From contig VTFK01000036.1 in the NCBI GenBank assembly GCA_009617715.1, forward strand, positions 990,111-1,054,110: a stretch of DNA of 64,000 nucleotides, given 5' to 3'. The DNA comes from Plectrocnemia conspersa (lineage: Eukaryota; Arthropoda; Insecta; Trichoptera; Polycentropodidae). Every line of letters begins with the position of its first letter. Within the stretch, counting starts at the first letter, position 1. Made by a program: the position numbers and the translations under genes. Shown piece after piece: positions 47,421 to 62,150 of the stretch. The notes beneath the pieces are model-generated. The model saw nothing but the letters and a program-made list of their open reading frames with translations, ran no database searches and was not told the origin of the DNA.

Positions 47421-50400
47421 ATGACAAAAAATGTTGAGAATTCATTACACAAAAGGTTGTAATTTCTGTGATAGGGCATTCATTTAATTGTAAATATAAA
47501 TTAAATATAATATGCAAGAGACATATTGCTTAATATAATTACAATTTATTTTATGCTGATTCTGCTGTGGTTTGCTTGATGTGTCAATTGAAATGACAAT
47601 CAGTATGAGTTTTAATCAAAGTTCCGGTAATTATGTATAAAACTAGCAGAAAATTTATCTATATTTACAATAAAAGTGTAACAAAATTCTGACATTGATT
47701 AAAGCAAAAATTAATGACAATAGTAAGATAAGAGTGAAATATTCGTCTATTGTGTACTTAAATAAACCTAGTGTTTTTACTGATTGAGCAGTGAGAAATA
47801 ACAGATTTTTTCTTTAAAATTAATCTGTTTTAATATGATTTCATTGGACCGCACAGTTTTTCTCAAAAATAAACATTTTTTTTATTAAAAAATAAGCTTA
47901 TTTCATCTGCTATTATACGGATTAAATTGAGGAAATATTTTTGCTTAATGTTTTATTTAGTCGTGCAATAAAAAAAACACGAATGTTAATATAGAAAAAT
48001 TTGCAAAAAAAATATATCAAAAAACGTTTTATTATTTTTTTAATTCATAAAACGATTTGCTTATTTAAAGATTGACAATTTAGTCACATGACCTCTGGTT
48101 TAGGGTAGGATTGCATAAATGGTAAAAATAGTATATCATTAGATTAATAGTTTTAGTGAATCCTACATATATTGCTTTCTACTAAAGCACAATCGAATAA
48201 AGGTACTTTACAAATGAGAAAATCGTCACACACGAGAATTAAAAAAAGGCAAATATATTTACAATCGTCACAAGGTATATGTATATATATGTTTTTATTA
48301 TGTTCTCTGATAATTCTTTTGTTGTGATTAAAAAGCGACCAAAATGGTTTTGCTTATAAAAGGCCACCAAGGAGACATATTATTGTTTCATTAAAACAAG
48401 TAGACGTCAAAGGCAAAGTTTATTGGATTCATAATTGTCTTAAAAAAGCATATTTATATATTTGTCTAAGCTACAAAAAGAAAACGCATTAATGGGTACA
48501 TAATCACTCAGAAGATCAGATCAACTTCACGAGCAGATCAGAAACTATAGAAACACAATAAGGTCTTCCTAAAGCCATTTTTACTTCTTGATCGTTAGAT
48601 ACAAACATTTTGTATCAACTTAAAATCATTTGCCACATGAATTTGATATATGTATTAGTAAAATTAATATTTATACTATAAAACAATCCATCAATATATT
48701 ACAACAGTAAGTGTTTTAAATGTATCGTAAGTAAATTCTAAGGCTTAAAAATATTTTATAGACATTTTTTTCTTGTTTTTAAATATTCCTATTATTGTTT
48801 TATTAGGTAATACTTTAAAAAATTAAAATATTAATTTTTAATCAGTATTCACCTTAATAAATTAAAAATTGTTATATTATTTTTTTCTATTTTTAACTGA
48901 TGTATGATTATATTTATTAATTATTTTATTGGATCACAACTTATGTTTAAACTAGCAAAAATATATTATTTAAGTATTAGTACAATGTATATGTAAAAAA
49001 TATACATATGTAAATATATTATTTATTAATAAAAAAATAATTTTATTATGCAAAGAAAAGTTTGTAGATAATAAAAAATATATTAAGATGTAAAATTGTT
49101 TGACTAAAAATATTCAAAGCATTCTGTGGTCTTTTATATTAAGATAATGAATATAAAAATATAATTTGATAATTAAAGTCCTTTGTATAAATGCTTTAGA
49201 TTATATTTTTGTTTGGGTTCAATGCCTTAAAAAATCGATATTAAAAATACGATTTTTATCAAAGAAACATTATTCTATAATATATAATATATCATATATT
49301 AATAAACACATTCACAAGAGATATTTATTATATTAAGGATACATAAATCCTAGCAAAGAAACTTTATAGTATTGTATTCTATGTGAAAAAAAAAATAGAA
49401 AAATGATAAATTCACATACCTAATTATCTACGCAATGTATTAATTTGTTAATTAAAAACTGGTAATCGCTTATCTTAGATAACTCATTTTCCTTAGCAGT
49501 TAAATTGCTACTTTTAGTATTTGATAAATCTTAATTAAATTTAAAAAACATGTTATAGCAGTAACTGAATTATATTAAAAACAATGATAAACTTATATTA
49601 TCTTAAATCATCTTCATTAAAATATTGTCTTTAAACTTGTGTAGTACATTTTAACACTATTGCGACTTACTTTGGCAAAAAACAAAGATTAGTACCAAAT
49701 CTACCTAGCATGTACAGCATCCTTTAATATGTCAAATGCATCTACATTAAATCTATCATTATTTGTTATATACGCCAAATAATCTAATAAGATAGGTAAT
49801 TTACGAAAATATAGACACTGGTATTAGAAATGACGTTGGATTATTTCACAAATTTAAGCTAAAAAACTATTGAATCACATACGGAAATAATTTTAGTCGA
49901 GACCTAACTACAAAACTATTATTTCGCTTCGAACTTGGAATAACAAGAGTTTAGAATCGATTCTTAGGAGACAAAGAAAATCAAAGTAAATAAAAAATGA
50001 TTCTAATAATACTTTGCAATTATAAAAAATAAGGAAACCTATGTTTGTTTAGTGACAATGATAATTCCAATTAAAATAAAATATTTTTTCCCATGAGTAA
50101 ATTTGTCTAAGAGCTTAAATTTCCATAATAACAGACAGCAACAAAATTATTTTCTTACTTAACTTAAAATACAATTAAGTTAAATTAATAACAATAAATA
50201 AATATTTACGTACATAATTCCAAACGATCGATTAAATAAATTTAAGCTTAAGTAAATAGCTCAACTCTAACATATCCTTTGGATTAAGAATTTTAACCTC
50301 AGACTCCAGACGATGCGGTCGTAAATCGCAAGAAATGTGTTTTAACAAAACTTTTATGGAAAATGCACAAGAGATGGTAAGACAAACTTTATATTATTTA

Positions 50401-50555
50401 ACTTTGCGCGAATCCCTTGTTACCATTATGAAATATAATAAACTCAGTTTAACTACTCAGAAATAATTGAAGGCAATAATGTTTGAAGCACTGTGGATAA
50501 AATGTGTGTAAAAAAATAATTGAGTTAAAATATTTCAATTATATGACTATTTACA
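47421..50555. other. Long AT-rich tract, no gene
   Basis: Over 3 kb of low-complexity DNA. A slightly balanced stretch at 48330-48620 has no recognised content. Confidence 0.6.
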
Positions 50556-50559
50556 AGCG

Positions 50560-50960
50560 TTGAATTCCGTACGTAGGTTTTCAACGATGCGTAAGTAAAT
50601 ATTTACTTTTGCGCTTCTTCTTGTGAATAGTGTGAATTCGTTAATTCCGTAAGCTAGAGTAATGTGCCAGGGTCAGGCCAGCGCAGGAAAATTTACATCC
50701 AAAGGTCAAAACGTTAAAGCGCCTCACTCATTTCCACGGACTTATCTTGCTGTTGAGGGGTGTGAATTTATTTTCGCCCGGGTTATGAAACGCCCTCGTT
50801 TAGCCATAAAAAGCTGGTTTCGTTACAAAAAAAAGAGTGTAGTGAAACAGTAGGGAATATCATAATTAAAAAGTATATAATCGGATGATAAAGACCAATC
50901 AGGCGCAGTACCTTTCCAGGTTCTTTCAGTCAATAAATTTTTATGGCGAATAATTTTCAG
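50560..50960. promoter_or_regulatory. CpG-containing island
   Basis: Balanced composition. A GTTTAGCCATAAAAAGC string (50799-50815) resembles a posterior Hox/caudal-type site, and CGCCCGGG lies at 50775-50782. A 63-codon forward frame (50662-50853) has no recognisable domain. Regulatory element inferred. Confidence 0.3.
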
Positions 50961-51285
50961 GCCTCTGTCTGAAAATTAAATCGTAAAATTAATCTCAGCC
51001 ATTATATGATTTAACGGAGACCCTTTTGGATATAAAATAACGATTAAAAAGCTTTCATGGTTTCTAGTAAAATGCATCGGATTAAATTGTGTTTTATGTG
51101 TAAGAGCTTACTATATTTCAATATTTTGTTTTGCACTTTTGATGAAAAATGTGCTAAAAACACTGAATAGCTGCTAAGAGAATTATTTTAATTAATTTTA
51201 TGTAATTTTAAATTACTGCTTGTACATTCTAAATAAATCTGCATAGAACAAGCTCTCATTTAGAGTATATATTTTCTATCGATTT
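50961..51285. other. AT-rich spacer
   Basis: Nothing recognised. Confidence 0.6.
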
Positions 51286-51289
51286 GAAT

Positions 51290-51600
51290 TGGTTCCTAGG
51301 TGTTGCTAATAAATCGATTTAAATTAGATAGTTACCTGGTAATTACCCGGTAGGATTTTGAATGCGGCTGAATAATAATTTAATTGTCGAAGCCGACTTG
51401 GTCCCGCCGATAAAATTAAAAGCCACCTGTACGCATATTCGCGAGCGGTGATATCAAACGTGAGCTTCGAAGCGTGTGTTTTTATGGTCTTCTGGCGACG
51501 GTGCTTCACAGAAATGGATATTACGTGTTTATACAGTAGGGCACGCTTTTTGCCTTAGTCGCTCTCAAAGCAGACGGTCAAATTAGAGATTTTCTGAGAC
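51290..51600. promoter_or_regulatory. CpG-containing island
   Basis: Balanced sequence with GGTAATTACCCGG, GAAGCCGACTTGG and TCGCGAGCGG. A reverse-strand 61-codon frame (51324-51509) has no recognisable domain. Regulatory element inferred. Confidence 0.3.
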
Positions 51601-53015
51601 TTTTAAAGCAGTTTGGAGTAGTTGAAAAAAATAAGAAATAAGTATTCCTTTGTATACATTTTTCAAACATAATCAAAGCTTTACATTTTTTCAACATATA
51701 GCTCTTTAGAAAACGGGTTGTCACATGTATATTGAAAGACCATCTTTTAATGCTCTCAGATACTACAAAAGCTATTCATATACGATATATTTACATTAGG
51801 CAACTATCTCCATAAAAAAAAAAACATTAGAAAACATCTACAATAGTTCTGAAATATTGAAAAAAGCGTTAATGCAGTGTTTGATGATTTTACATCATGA
51901 TCAACACAAAAGATTAGTAGTCTAGTAGATTACTAATACTTGAAAGACTTGTATGAAACTTCGTGTTTTTAAATTTCTATTGTGTTGATAGATCAGAATT
52001 AATGAATATTATATTAATATAATTCTTTTTATATGATTTTTTTTTATCTCACAATAAATAATCATACATGGGAAAGATTCGAATTAGATATTATTTTAAA
52101 ATTATATTTCGATATTAATCTCACAGATTAATAATTAAAATCTAGCGAGGTTGCAAAGTATGCAAAATGTTTTAATAATACGCTATTTCATCTCGTAGAG
52201 TGTGTAATAAATGTATACAAATAGTTTCGCGTCAGTAGCTTTGCACAACCACCCAGGTAGGAGGTCAGACTTAGTCTAATCCGCGCAGTGTACAACTGAT
52301 TAAGGATTTTTTTAAATTTATTACGAAGAATATTCACACTGTGCATCAAATATACAGGACTTAATTGTCAAAACTGCTGTTAATTGCATTGTGTTTATAA
52401 AAAAATATTTTATGAACAGACAAAATTAAAAAAATATTTTCATGAATTTAAAGCGGATTAAGGCTATCTATTATTAGTGATTACCTTATTTCACATATTA
52501 AATAAAACGCTTAACGATCATTGAATTTAAAAAAAAATGTGAGAAGTCTAGAACTATTCTTTATGTAAAAGTTACCGAAACTCTTTCAAGTAAGTCTATT
52601 TTCCTATTCGCCTAAACCACTAAAAGAAAGCGAATAAGAAGCTTACAATAGCACTGAATATAAATTGATCGTAGAATTAGATTCCATTTCAACTTTTTAA
52701 ATTTGATCTAATTATTAATGTAATTAATAAGTGTTTATTAAAACTATATATTAACCTTTATAACTTTTAAAATAAGATATTAAAATTACTAAAATATTGC
52801 GCGCTTTGAGTTCGGAAAAAAGCATGAGATAATCATACTGACATAATAAATAATCTTAAAATATTTTTGAAGCGGAAGTCTTAACAAGTTTCGATTCATA
52901 ATATATAGTGTGAAAACTCTAAGACATTGATAGGGATTAAAATATTTTATTTATTATTAACACAGTAATGAAACCATTTGGGCACTAAAAGCCTTTTAAC
53001 AAAGGTTTCGAAAGC
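51601..53015. other. Mostly AT-rich, no gene
   Basis: The patch at 52225-52310 is more balanced and shares CAGGTAGGAGGTC with 16952-16964, suggesting a very old dispersed repeat. Nothing else recognised. Confidence 0.5.
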
Positions 53016-53019
53016 GATT

Positions 53020-53290
53020 CACAGGGTTGCCAAAAATGATCTATAGGTAGTTTTTCGCGGTTACAACCGCCGAAAAGCGGTTTTGATTAATTGTTAAGTC
53101 CCGGTACAAGGCGGCTAGACAAAAGGGGTTCCAAACCGACTACGGGCACGTAAACGTATACGTGCTTTGTCGAGAACCGCCCGTTCTAATGGCGGATGGA
53201 GAAAGTTTAATCCATCTAATTGGATGACGTCACAAAGAGGCCTACTTTGGCCATTGATAGGTAGGTGGAATATAGGTAACGTTGTAAGTT
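53020..53290. promoter_or_regulatory. CpG-rich island with perfect CRE
   Basis: One of the strongest composition contrasts in the window. It contains TGACGTCA (53225-53232), a consensus CREB/ATF palindrome. It also has CGGTTACAACCGCCGAAAAGC, with GGTT/AACC inverted halves, and ACGTAAACGTATACGTG (53148-53164). No frame codes for a recognisable protein. A promoter or enhancer is inferred. Confidence 0.42.
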
Positions 53291-54235
53291 ATAATCATTG
53301 TGTTTAGACATATTTTTTCATTTTGTAAATATAAGTGTTGGACTTGAAAGCTTAACGTGAATTTGCGATAAACATTTTTTTGTACATGACAAAACACAAA
53401 GATAAACTACATTATAGCGTTACTTTATCTATCTATTTTATAATTGATTATGTGATTTTTAAGGTTTTAATTCTCATTTAACAAAATAATAATTTCTTTT
53501 GTAGAATATAATTTTTTGAGAACAATGTCTCAGAGATCATATTGAAATTTCTGGATCTTCAGTAAATTTAAAATTATATGTTTGTATGTATATAAACATT
53601 TTATAATATATAGACTAAATTTGATTTCGATAAAATTTTCACAGAGAGGATTCGATAAAGAACATGACATATTGAGATTTTAATCCACGTCATTTCAACA
53701 CACAAACAATGATGATTAAAAAATATACATTTAACTGATATTTTAACAGTTTTATGAAATTTATACAAAGGTAAAACGGTATGTTTCATCGCGAGATTTA
53801 TTTGTAGGTATTTTTATTTTATTAAACATGATACTGATATTTCACTATGCTTTTATTATATTAATATGGTATAATAAAAAAATGAACTGTGTCGGTATTT
53901 GAATTAATTTATATGAAAATTCAATTGCACAGTATGCATAAAGCCTGTTGCCGAAATTGTGTAATCGATTTTGTGCTAACAAAAAAAGGCAGATAGGCTC
54001 GGTTCTGTAATTTATTACCTATTGACGAGAACCGCAATCAGGATACTGTCAAAAATATCTAAGGCGTAGAAATATAAATCTAACAGTTTAATGAGTTAAA
54101 AAAAGAGGTAAGTATTAAAAAAATAATTAGATGTCTGTCACGGAAGTGGAAGGGCTTCTTATATGGTTTGAGTTTAAATAACTTTGCTAAATATTTTAAA
54201 ATATGAATATGAAATTAATATTAGTTTTAATTTGA
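53291..54235. other. AT-rich tract, no gene
   Basis: Nothing recognised; a small balanced patch lies at 53960-54070. Confidence 0.6.
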
Positions 54236-54239
54236 TTAA

Positions 54240-54485
54240 AATTTTTGCGCTTCGTTGGTTATTTATTATACGCGTGGATAAAAAACGCGGTTAAGTTTGA
54301 ACCGAAAAAATCTCATAACAAACTTTTTGGTAATTTGCAGATTTCACAGAGCATTTACCGCGTCGAGTTTAAAAGTGCTATCAAAAGTTAGCTCGGGTGT
54401 TAACAATTTTTATGAAAAATTGGGTCATTTTTAAAATTTAGGCCGTCGGGCTATTTTTATATGCGCCTACCCAGTCTCAGGATAA
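54240..54485. promoter_or_regulatory. CpG-containing patch
   Basis: Moderately balanced sequence with ACGCGTGG, AAACGCGGTT and GGCCGTCGGGC. No coding signal. Weak regulatory candidate. Confidence 0.25.
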
Positions 54486-56340
54486 TTTTAGCTTTATACA
54501 AGTATTATTATTATTATATATACATGTTGCTGTTCACATTACATAAATATTATATCAAACAAGTTTTCCGTTTCATGCATTGTTAAGCAGAATTGTAAAA
54601 ATTTCCTACTTTTAATATTTATTGTTATTATGATATGTATGACTTGAAATATAAACAGATTATCCTGTTATGAATAGGTAATATAAATAAGTTTATGCCC
54701 ATAATGTTCAACTGTATATTTTATTTTCTATTTTCCGTACCTGAACGATACAAATATTTATTTATAATTATATATGTTTTATTATCGTTGTGATCTCCCA
54801 GTGGTATTGAATATTGAGTTTAACTCTTGGAGATTCAGCGCGATTGCTCGGCTGTACCAAATTATATATTCAAATAAATTATCTGACTTTTTTAAAGGTC
54901 TCGATTTGATTCAGTGCAGATATTTTTGGTGCGGGTTAAGCTAAATTATTTTATACTTCGAGTAGTATATCAAACGAAAATATGTATTAAATTACTGATA
55001 AAAGTATATGTGGGCGCAAGTTATAAAAAAAATTAATTAAATATACAAGAATTTTTTTTTAATTAAATATACAAGTTGTGGAACTAATGTATTTGTTTTT
55101 GTCTATTACATGTATGATTATGTATATTAAAATATGTAATATTATAAAAATAGCCACCATGTTGTAAGTATGACTGTTAAGCGCAAGAAATGAGGTTAAC
55201 AGCTAACAAGCGCGTGGTCAGAATCAACACTATTTTCGACCGCCGCTTATAACTTTAATTAGATTTTCATTAAAAGTTTACATGGAAAATACTATCAAGT
55301 CAGTTTCATATTTTATCTTTTCATAGGCTTGAAATATTTAAGCTTATCAAATATGTATATAAAATATATAAATCTATTTAAATATATAAATCTGGCGACA
55401 TGGATTTGCCTCTGGAATATTTTCAATTATGCAAACGGTTATTTATAACTCCATGGTGAATATATTCGAGACTGACTATACATTGTTTGCTAATTATATA
55501 AAAAATACTATATGTTGCATTTCAATTCAAATTTATTTTTTAAGACCCTTTAAACTCTCCACTACCCTTGTTATTTATAAAAAATAGTTAAATTATATTT
55601 TTAACATAATTATTGATACAAATATTTTGAGATATGCTAGCTTAGGGTAAATTTATACCGTAGCCTAACTCAGCCTAAATAATCCTTACTCAATTTTTTA
55701 TAGCAAGACACCTATGATATATTATATTTATTTATTATTTATAAAATTTCATAAAAATGAATTGAGTTTTATAAACTAATATTATAAAATTAGCTACAGA
55801 TATATCTAAATTTATTAATTCTAATCTAAATTTTTTTATGGACATTATTTTTTATAATGAATATAGGACAATATAAGAATTCGCTCATATATTTTCAAAT
55901 TTGTATTAAAAATTTATTATTTGTATTAATTTCTATGAAAAAATCTATAAATAATTCATAAAATATATTTTTTATATTAAAAAAATTATATTACGTTTTA
56001 TTTTATTGTTTTAATTTTAAATTATTCAAATTTGACTTTTAAAGCAAAAACAAAGAGCCTTGTGTTTTTCTAAAATCGTCGTCATCAAAGGTTGGAGGAT
56101 CGGAAACTGGAAGAAATCTTGAACTTCTTCGCATTTATTTATTAAATATAAGACAGAACTGTACCGTATTTAATTATTTATGTGAGAACACTAGAACTAT
56201 GAGAAAATACAAATTAGGAAAGACGTTGGACTTATTTTAATTTATAATAAAATAAAACAAAGAACACTGCTTTTTTTTATTTTACCAATGTCTAGAAATT
56301 TAAGTCAGAACTTAACTACAGATTTACCATCTAGATTTCA
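54486..56340. other. AT-rich tract, no gene
   Basis: Small balanced patches lie at 54795-54870 and 55170-55260 (CAAGCGCGTGGTCAG). TTAATTAAATATACAAG is directly repeated (55033, 55060). No gene recognised. Confidence 0.55.
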
Positions 56341-56344
56341 TTGT

Positions 56345-56625
56345 AAACTGACAGGCGCAGAGCCAATACGTTACAATAAAGTAAATCTGTACGAACTGAA
56401 AAGTCAATTAGATATAATGAATACCTACAAGAAAGTATTTCTCACCAGACTTTTCAGTCTAGAAATACGAAATTTATAATCAATAGATATAATTTTGTAG
56501 TTGGGGCTGGTTTTTATTATCGGCACGTTTTTATAAATATAAAATTGCGTCTGCTGCCATGGCTTGAACTCACGGACTTTGGTTTACAGGTTTAGACCTT
56601 ACGGTCCATGCTATTAAAAAATATA
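56345..56625 (-). mobile_element. tRNA-derived SINE, minus strand, longest copy
   Basis: On the minus strand it starts ATAGCATGGACCGTAAGGTC, continues TAAACCTGTAAACCAAAG, then the B-box-like GTGAGTTCAAGCCATGGC. A body with GTAGGTATTCATTATATC and a 3' region ending GCGCCTGTCAG follow. Head, body and 3' modules match the copy at 9895-10135 in order. A spurious open frame on the plus strand (56288-56479) runs over the body. Confidence 0.7.
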
Positions 56626-57075
56626 GAGGGCTGCAATTTGAGCAAGCGGACCTACGCTGAATCTATTAGGACTAAAATAGCAGTTCGACAATTCAATCTT
56701 GTCTAATTGAGCATTCGCCTTAAATCTCTTTGAGCGTTAAAAGGTATTTTTAAAATGTCATAAAATAACGCGCGTATTCTCATTGTATAAATACAATGTT
56801 GATGTTATTGTGTTTTTTTTTTATTTGAACAATCAATTGACCATTGTTAGTGAACTATTTTGATATAATATATTATCGAATATTAAATATTAAAAAAAAC
56901 GTTAAAATTTTAAGAGGTTAAGGGGCTTTAGAATAAATTTATTTAAAGAAAATAAAACCTACCATTAAAACATGGGATCTATGTTTTAACTTGAATTTTA
57001 TTGCATCACTTTACGTATTATTTATCTCAATGTGAGTTTGCTTCTATACTATATATACTATAAGACTATCTAAAA
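56626..57075. other. AT-rich spacer
   Basis: Nothing recognised. Confidence 0.6.
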
Positions 57076-57079
57076 ATAA

Positions 57080-57480
57080 ACGATCGAACCGTTTTAAGAG
57101 CATGTCTTTAGTGACGGTGTTCCGTTACGATTCCGCTTTACTCTTTAACAAGTATGTTTCACACCAATAAAACAAACACAGCTGCGAGCGAGAACGTACT
57201 AAACATAACGTATTGCAATTTGATACAGTGTTTCCGAATATTTCACGGCCGCCGAGCGCTTAGACACTTTAATATTTATATACGAATAGCGAGTTAAGTA
57301 ACGACGCTACGTTGCGCTTCGGATGTTTATGTTAAAGCTTGTTGAACGCCATATATTATTGAATACGTGCCTGGAATGAAAGTTAGCTAACACCTGGCAC
57401 GACGGTCAACCCCTTTTATATGCTGTTGTATTTTGTCAGTCAATCTAAGTTTAGATACCATATATACCCATATGTCACTG
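57080..57480. promoter_or_regulatory. CpG-containing island
   Basis: Balanced sequence with TTTCACGGCCGCCGAGCGC (57240-57258), GTAACGACGC and ACACCTGGCACG. No open frame of note. Regulatory element inferred. Confidence 0.35.
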
Positions 57481-57895
57481 TGACTTCGATTCATGAGCAT
57501 ACATACAACATATTATTATATATAAAGAGATTAACTAAGATGAGCTCAATATAAAATGAAAAAAAATAATATATATTTTTATTCTAAATATATATTTTTT
57601 GTCAAACAGTTCTTACAGTTTATTTAGCATAATATTATCGCTATAGACAACCTTTAGAAGAAAAAAACACTAAGGTTTTTCAATTCTATATTTGTCAATA
57701 AAACACGTAAATTTAAATAGCTCTTCAATTCCAAATTTCCATTTATTATCTTAAATAAATACATGTATAACATTTAAACTCAAAGATCCTTATTTTCCCA
57801 TGGGAGATATACTAACTTAAAAGTCAAATTTTGTTTTATGTAGGAGTCTAACAAATTAACGGTAGTAGTACATAATGTATAGTTAGCTAGGTATA
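57481..57895. other. AT-rich spacer
   Basis: Nothing recognised. Confidence 0.6.
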
Positions 57896-57899
57896 TAAA

Positions 57900-58125
57900 A
57901 GTCTAGCGAAAACAACGCATCAGCAAACCCCAGGGGTTGGTGCATTGCAAAACGGCTTAGTTACACTTGTTGCCGCAATCGTCGTTAATTTCTGTGTTTA
58001 ATCCGTTTTTAAGTATCGCTTAAGGTTTAATTTGTGGCGGCGCAAAGAACAAAAGTGATAAAATTTAACGGTCTATGTTTGACCTTTAAAATCGCATGGT
58101 TAACTCTGCGTTATTCGCTTAAAAT
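57900..58125. promoter_or_regulatory. CpG-containing patch
   Basis: Balanced sequence with CCCCAGGGGTTGG, TTGCCGCAATCGTCG and GTGGCGGCGC. No coding signal. Regulatory element inferred. Confidence 0.3.
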
Positions 58126-59410
<1,285 letters not shown>

Positions 59411-59413
59411 CAT

Positions 59414-59611
59414 ATGTATCTGAAATCCAAAAATCAAATGGATGCATTTGATATACGAGAGAAGACTTTGTCTTTTAATAAAAAGCTTAATAAATTAGGA
59501 GTAAGAGAAAGATCTCGCCTAATATCAAACAAGAAAAATAGGCATAACATGTATTATACAAGAATCGTAAATAAATTCAACGAAGCAAGGAAACGACGAA
59601 GAAGAACTTAA
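59414..59611 (+). other. Short basic open frame, uncertain
   Basis: A 65-codon frame rich in Lys, Arg and Asn, with VRERSRLISNKKNR in the middle and EARKRRRRT at the end. The C-terminal basic cluster and the lack of low-complexity codon runs make it look slightly more coding-like than other frames here. It could be a transposon fragment. I recognise no domain, and there is no supporting promoter or splice site. Confidence 0.2.
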
Positions 59612-59639
59612 TAATTCAAATGTTTAAAAGTTAATTCTT

Positions 59640-60260
59640 GACAAACTTAACGCTCACGCAATTAGGCCAATCTACACACATCACTCCATACTGAAAACCA
59701 ACTACACAAACACGCCCAGATTGTAAGCACGAGCTCTTAATTGCCAAAGACTATAGCGAGTTATGTTTGAAAGCTTCACTTAATACGTGACTAACGTATC
59801 GAGTCAGATTGCGCATTACCGAGTCTCCGTACGTTCCAGGCGTCGGCAACTATTTCGCAGTATCCAAAAATAGACAAACGAAACCGGTTAATTGGGTCGC
59901 AAGCAGGCAACTAACTCTACGGCGACAAATCGGGCCGCCCACTCGGAAATTGTTTAATGTTGCCATAAATATACTCCGCGTGCAACATATCGCATGGCAA
60001 CATTAGCGACGTTCTAATTAAATTTTGTCATTAGCGCCTGAGTCGCGCCGAATCTGGTTCCGGGGTAAATTTTCACCCCAGTAAGAAACGAGCGGCGGCC
60101 GCGGAGGCACCTTAATGAACCCTTGCCCTGCCCCCACGCTTACTTATTATCCGACTTGGAGGTATTTGCGAGACGCAAATATTTGCTTCCTGAATGGATC
60201 GCATCGCATTTGAGGAGTAAGTCGCGGACTGAGATTGATATTTGTCGTCGGTTAGGTTTT
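59640..60260. promoter_or_regulatory. Longest CpG-containing island
   Basis: About 620 bp of balanced, non-repetitive sequence with many CpGs. Features include GAGCGGCGGCCGCGGAGGC (60090-60108), a perfect inverted pair TATTTGCG-AGA-CGCAAATA (60164-60182), TTTACGGG-like and CCATAAATA strings, and TAATTAAA. A 65-codon forward frame (59809-60006) is open but has no known domain. It is a good candidate for a conserved developmental enhancer or promoter; a non-coding exon is possible. Confidence 0.42.
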
Positions 60261-61121
60261 TAAAACCGAGATTACTGACTTGCGGGTAGAGCTTTTAATA
60301 TCGGTTTTGCTATTTTTAAAACTTACACAATATTTAAAATATTTTTTTATTAATACATATCCAGAGCGATAGAACAATTGCGAGTTCCATTGGTTATAAA
60401 CAAAAGGTCGTGAGCTCGTTCGTGAGAAATTGTGGGTCCATTTGATATAGACCGACATTTTTTTCAATTTTCTCTCGTATCTAGGAGATCGAAGTTAATG
60501 ATAATAATTAAATATATTTCTAATCGATAGTGTCATTAAAGCATCCTAGCTTTTTAATAATCTCATTGATGAACATGGAGGTGTTTATTAAATCGAATGA
60601 GATCGTAGCTTGTAAGATAGGAAGTAATGAATTTATATATATCATCAGAGTATTAGTACTATAAATGTTTGAAAATATGTACTTCGTTTTATATTATTTT
60701 TTAATTCATAAAAAAAGGTTAGAGGTGTTTTAATTTCAGATATAGATCGGTTTAGCTTTAGTTATAAGTGTTTGTAATAAGCTTTAAGGAATTCAATGAA
60801 AAAAATAATATATTTAGCCAGAATGCGTTTTTCCTTAGATTTTTCTATAGTTTTCGAATGATTTTTTTATAACAAAGTTCTAGTGTTTTTTTAATTATTT
60901 TAATTTATAATTGTACATAGTATCAGAAATGACATTTTGTATTATTGAAATTATTTTTTCTAAAAATGGAAGGCAGTTTTGAAAAGTATGTGATTATAAA
61001 AAAATAATTTATCTAAAAATGCACACTACATTATCACTTATTTTAAACTTTAAACCATAAATATAATGAAATGTTTATTTTGAAAACAAATATTAGGCAA
61101 AAGAATAACAACACCTGTAAA
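60261..61121. other. AT-rich tract, no gene
   Basis: Nothing recognised. Confidence 0.6.
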
Positions 61122-62150
61122 ATGGATTTATTATATTATTTTAAATGTCAATTAAAATAATATAAAAAATATTTTTGACGTGCCTACCATAAGTGACAGC
61201 AGTTTTAGATGAAATTGGAGATAACAAATACAAACAATAAAAAAACGCTCTCATAAAAAATGTTACGTGCAGAAAATAAATTTTCTATATGGCAACACTG
61301 AGCAGTAAAAAAACACGAACAATTAAATATTATGCCTAATTGTAATGTATCGCATAAAATATGATATTAGAAAATATATCGCAACGGTGGCTATTTTTTA
61401 TATTTATTTATAGCATAAAGGGCTTACTCATACCTATTAATATTTATTTAAGAAATTATATTACGACGTTAAAAAATACATAAATGCCATTTTTGTCATG
61501 AGGCTCGATTGTATGATTTTTTTAATTTAGCTTAAATTTAGTACACATTTTGGAACTACGCTAACTAGAAGGCGCAGTGCCATTGTGGCCCTTAGACCGA
61601 TATTCAAAAGAAACTGCACGCTTACTACAAATACAATAATCAGACCCATATATGCCTGTCCAGTTTGAAGTAACACAATGTTTCTAAATTGAAAGTCATC
61701 AAAATAGAGTTATAAAAAATATACTCATTTTTTAAGTTTTACTAGATACTAAATTTTTCTGGTTGGCTGGATTAAATAAATATTTGTGAATTTGGGCAAT
61801 ATCTGAAACTAGTAAATACGGCGCCAAATAATTTCTGCATAAATATACTGCAAAATTTCAGATACAAGTCTTTGAAATAAACAGAGAGTTTTAGATCAGG
61901 ACTTCTTGAGCATTAACACTTAAACTTGCCATGAATCTTTTGAAAACACATTAATAGGAGAATTAATTCAAACGATTTTTATGCGATTTTTTTGAAGTTC
62001 AAAGAATATTTAAATATTTTTACTATAAAATTTTATAGTATGAAATTATTCCAATTAGGAGAAGACATGCAAACTTTCTACTAAATCATCATCCTAAGTG
62101 TGTAAACTATACGGAATTAATCACACACTTAAAACACGTGAGTTTATTAA
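61122..62150. repeat. Tandem duplication unit, copy 1
   Basis: Aligns with 62151-63171 along nearly its whole length, with long identical stretches such as GTGACAGCAGTTTTAGATGA (61192 and 62211) and TCACACACTTAAAACACGTG (62121 and 63145). Identity is about nine tenths by eye, with small insertions and deletions. Relative to copy 2 it has a one-base deletion near 61710 and a 13-bp deletion near 61665 that break a minus-strand frame, plus a 34-bp shorter segment near 61334. Confidence 0.92.

Noticed and set aside
54795..54930. tRNA- or SINE-like unit from a CAGTGGTATTG string and a later GGTCTCGATTTGATTC string
   Set aside because: Spacing is wrong for A and B boxes and there is no match to the local SINE modules.
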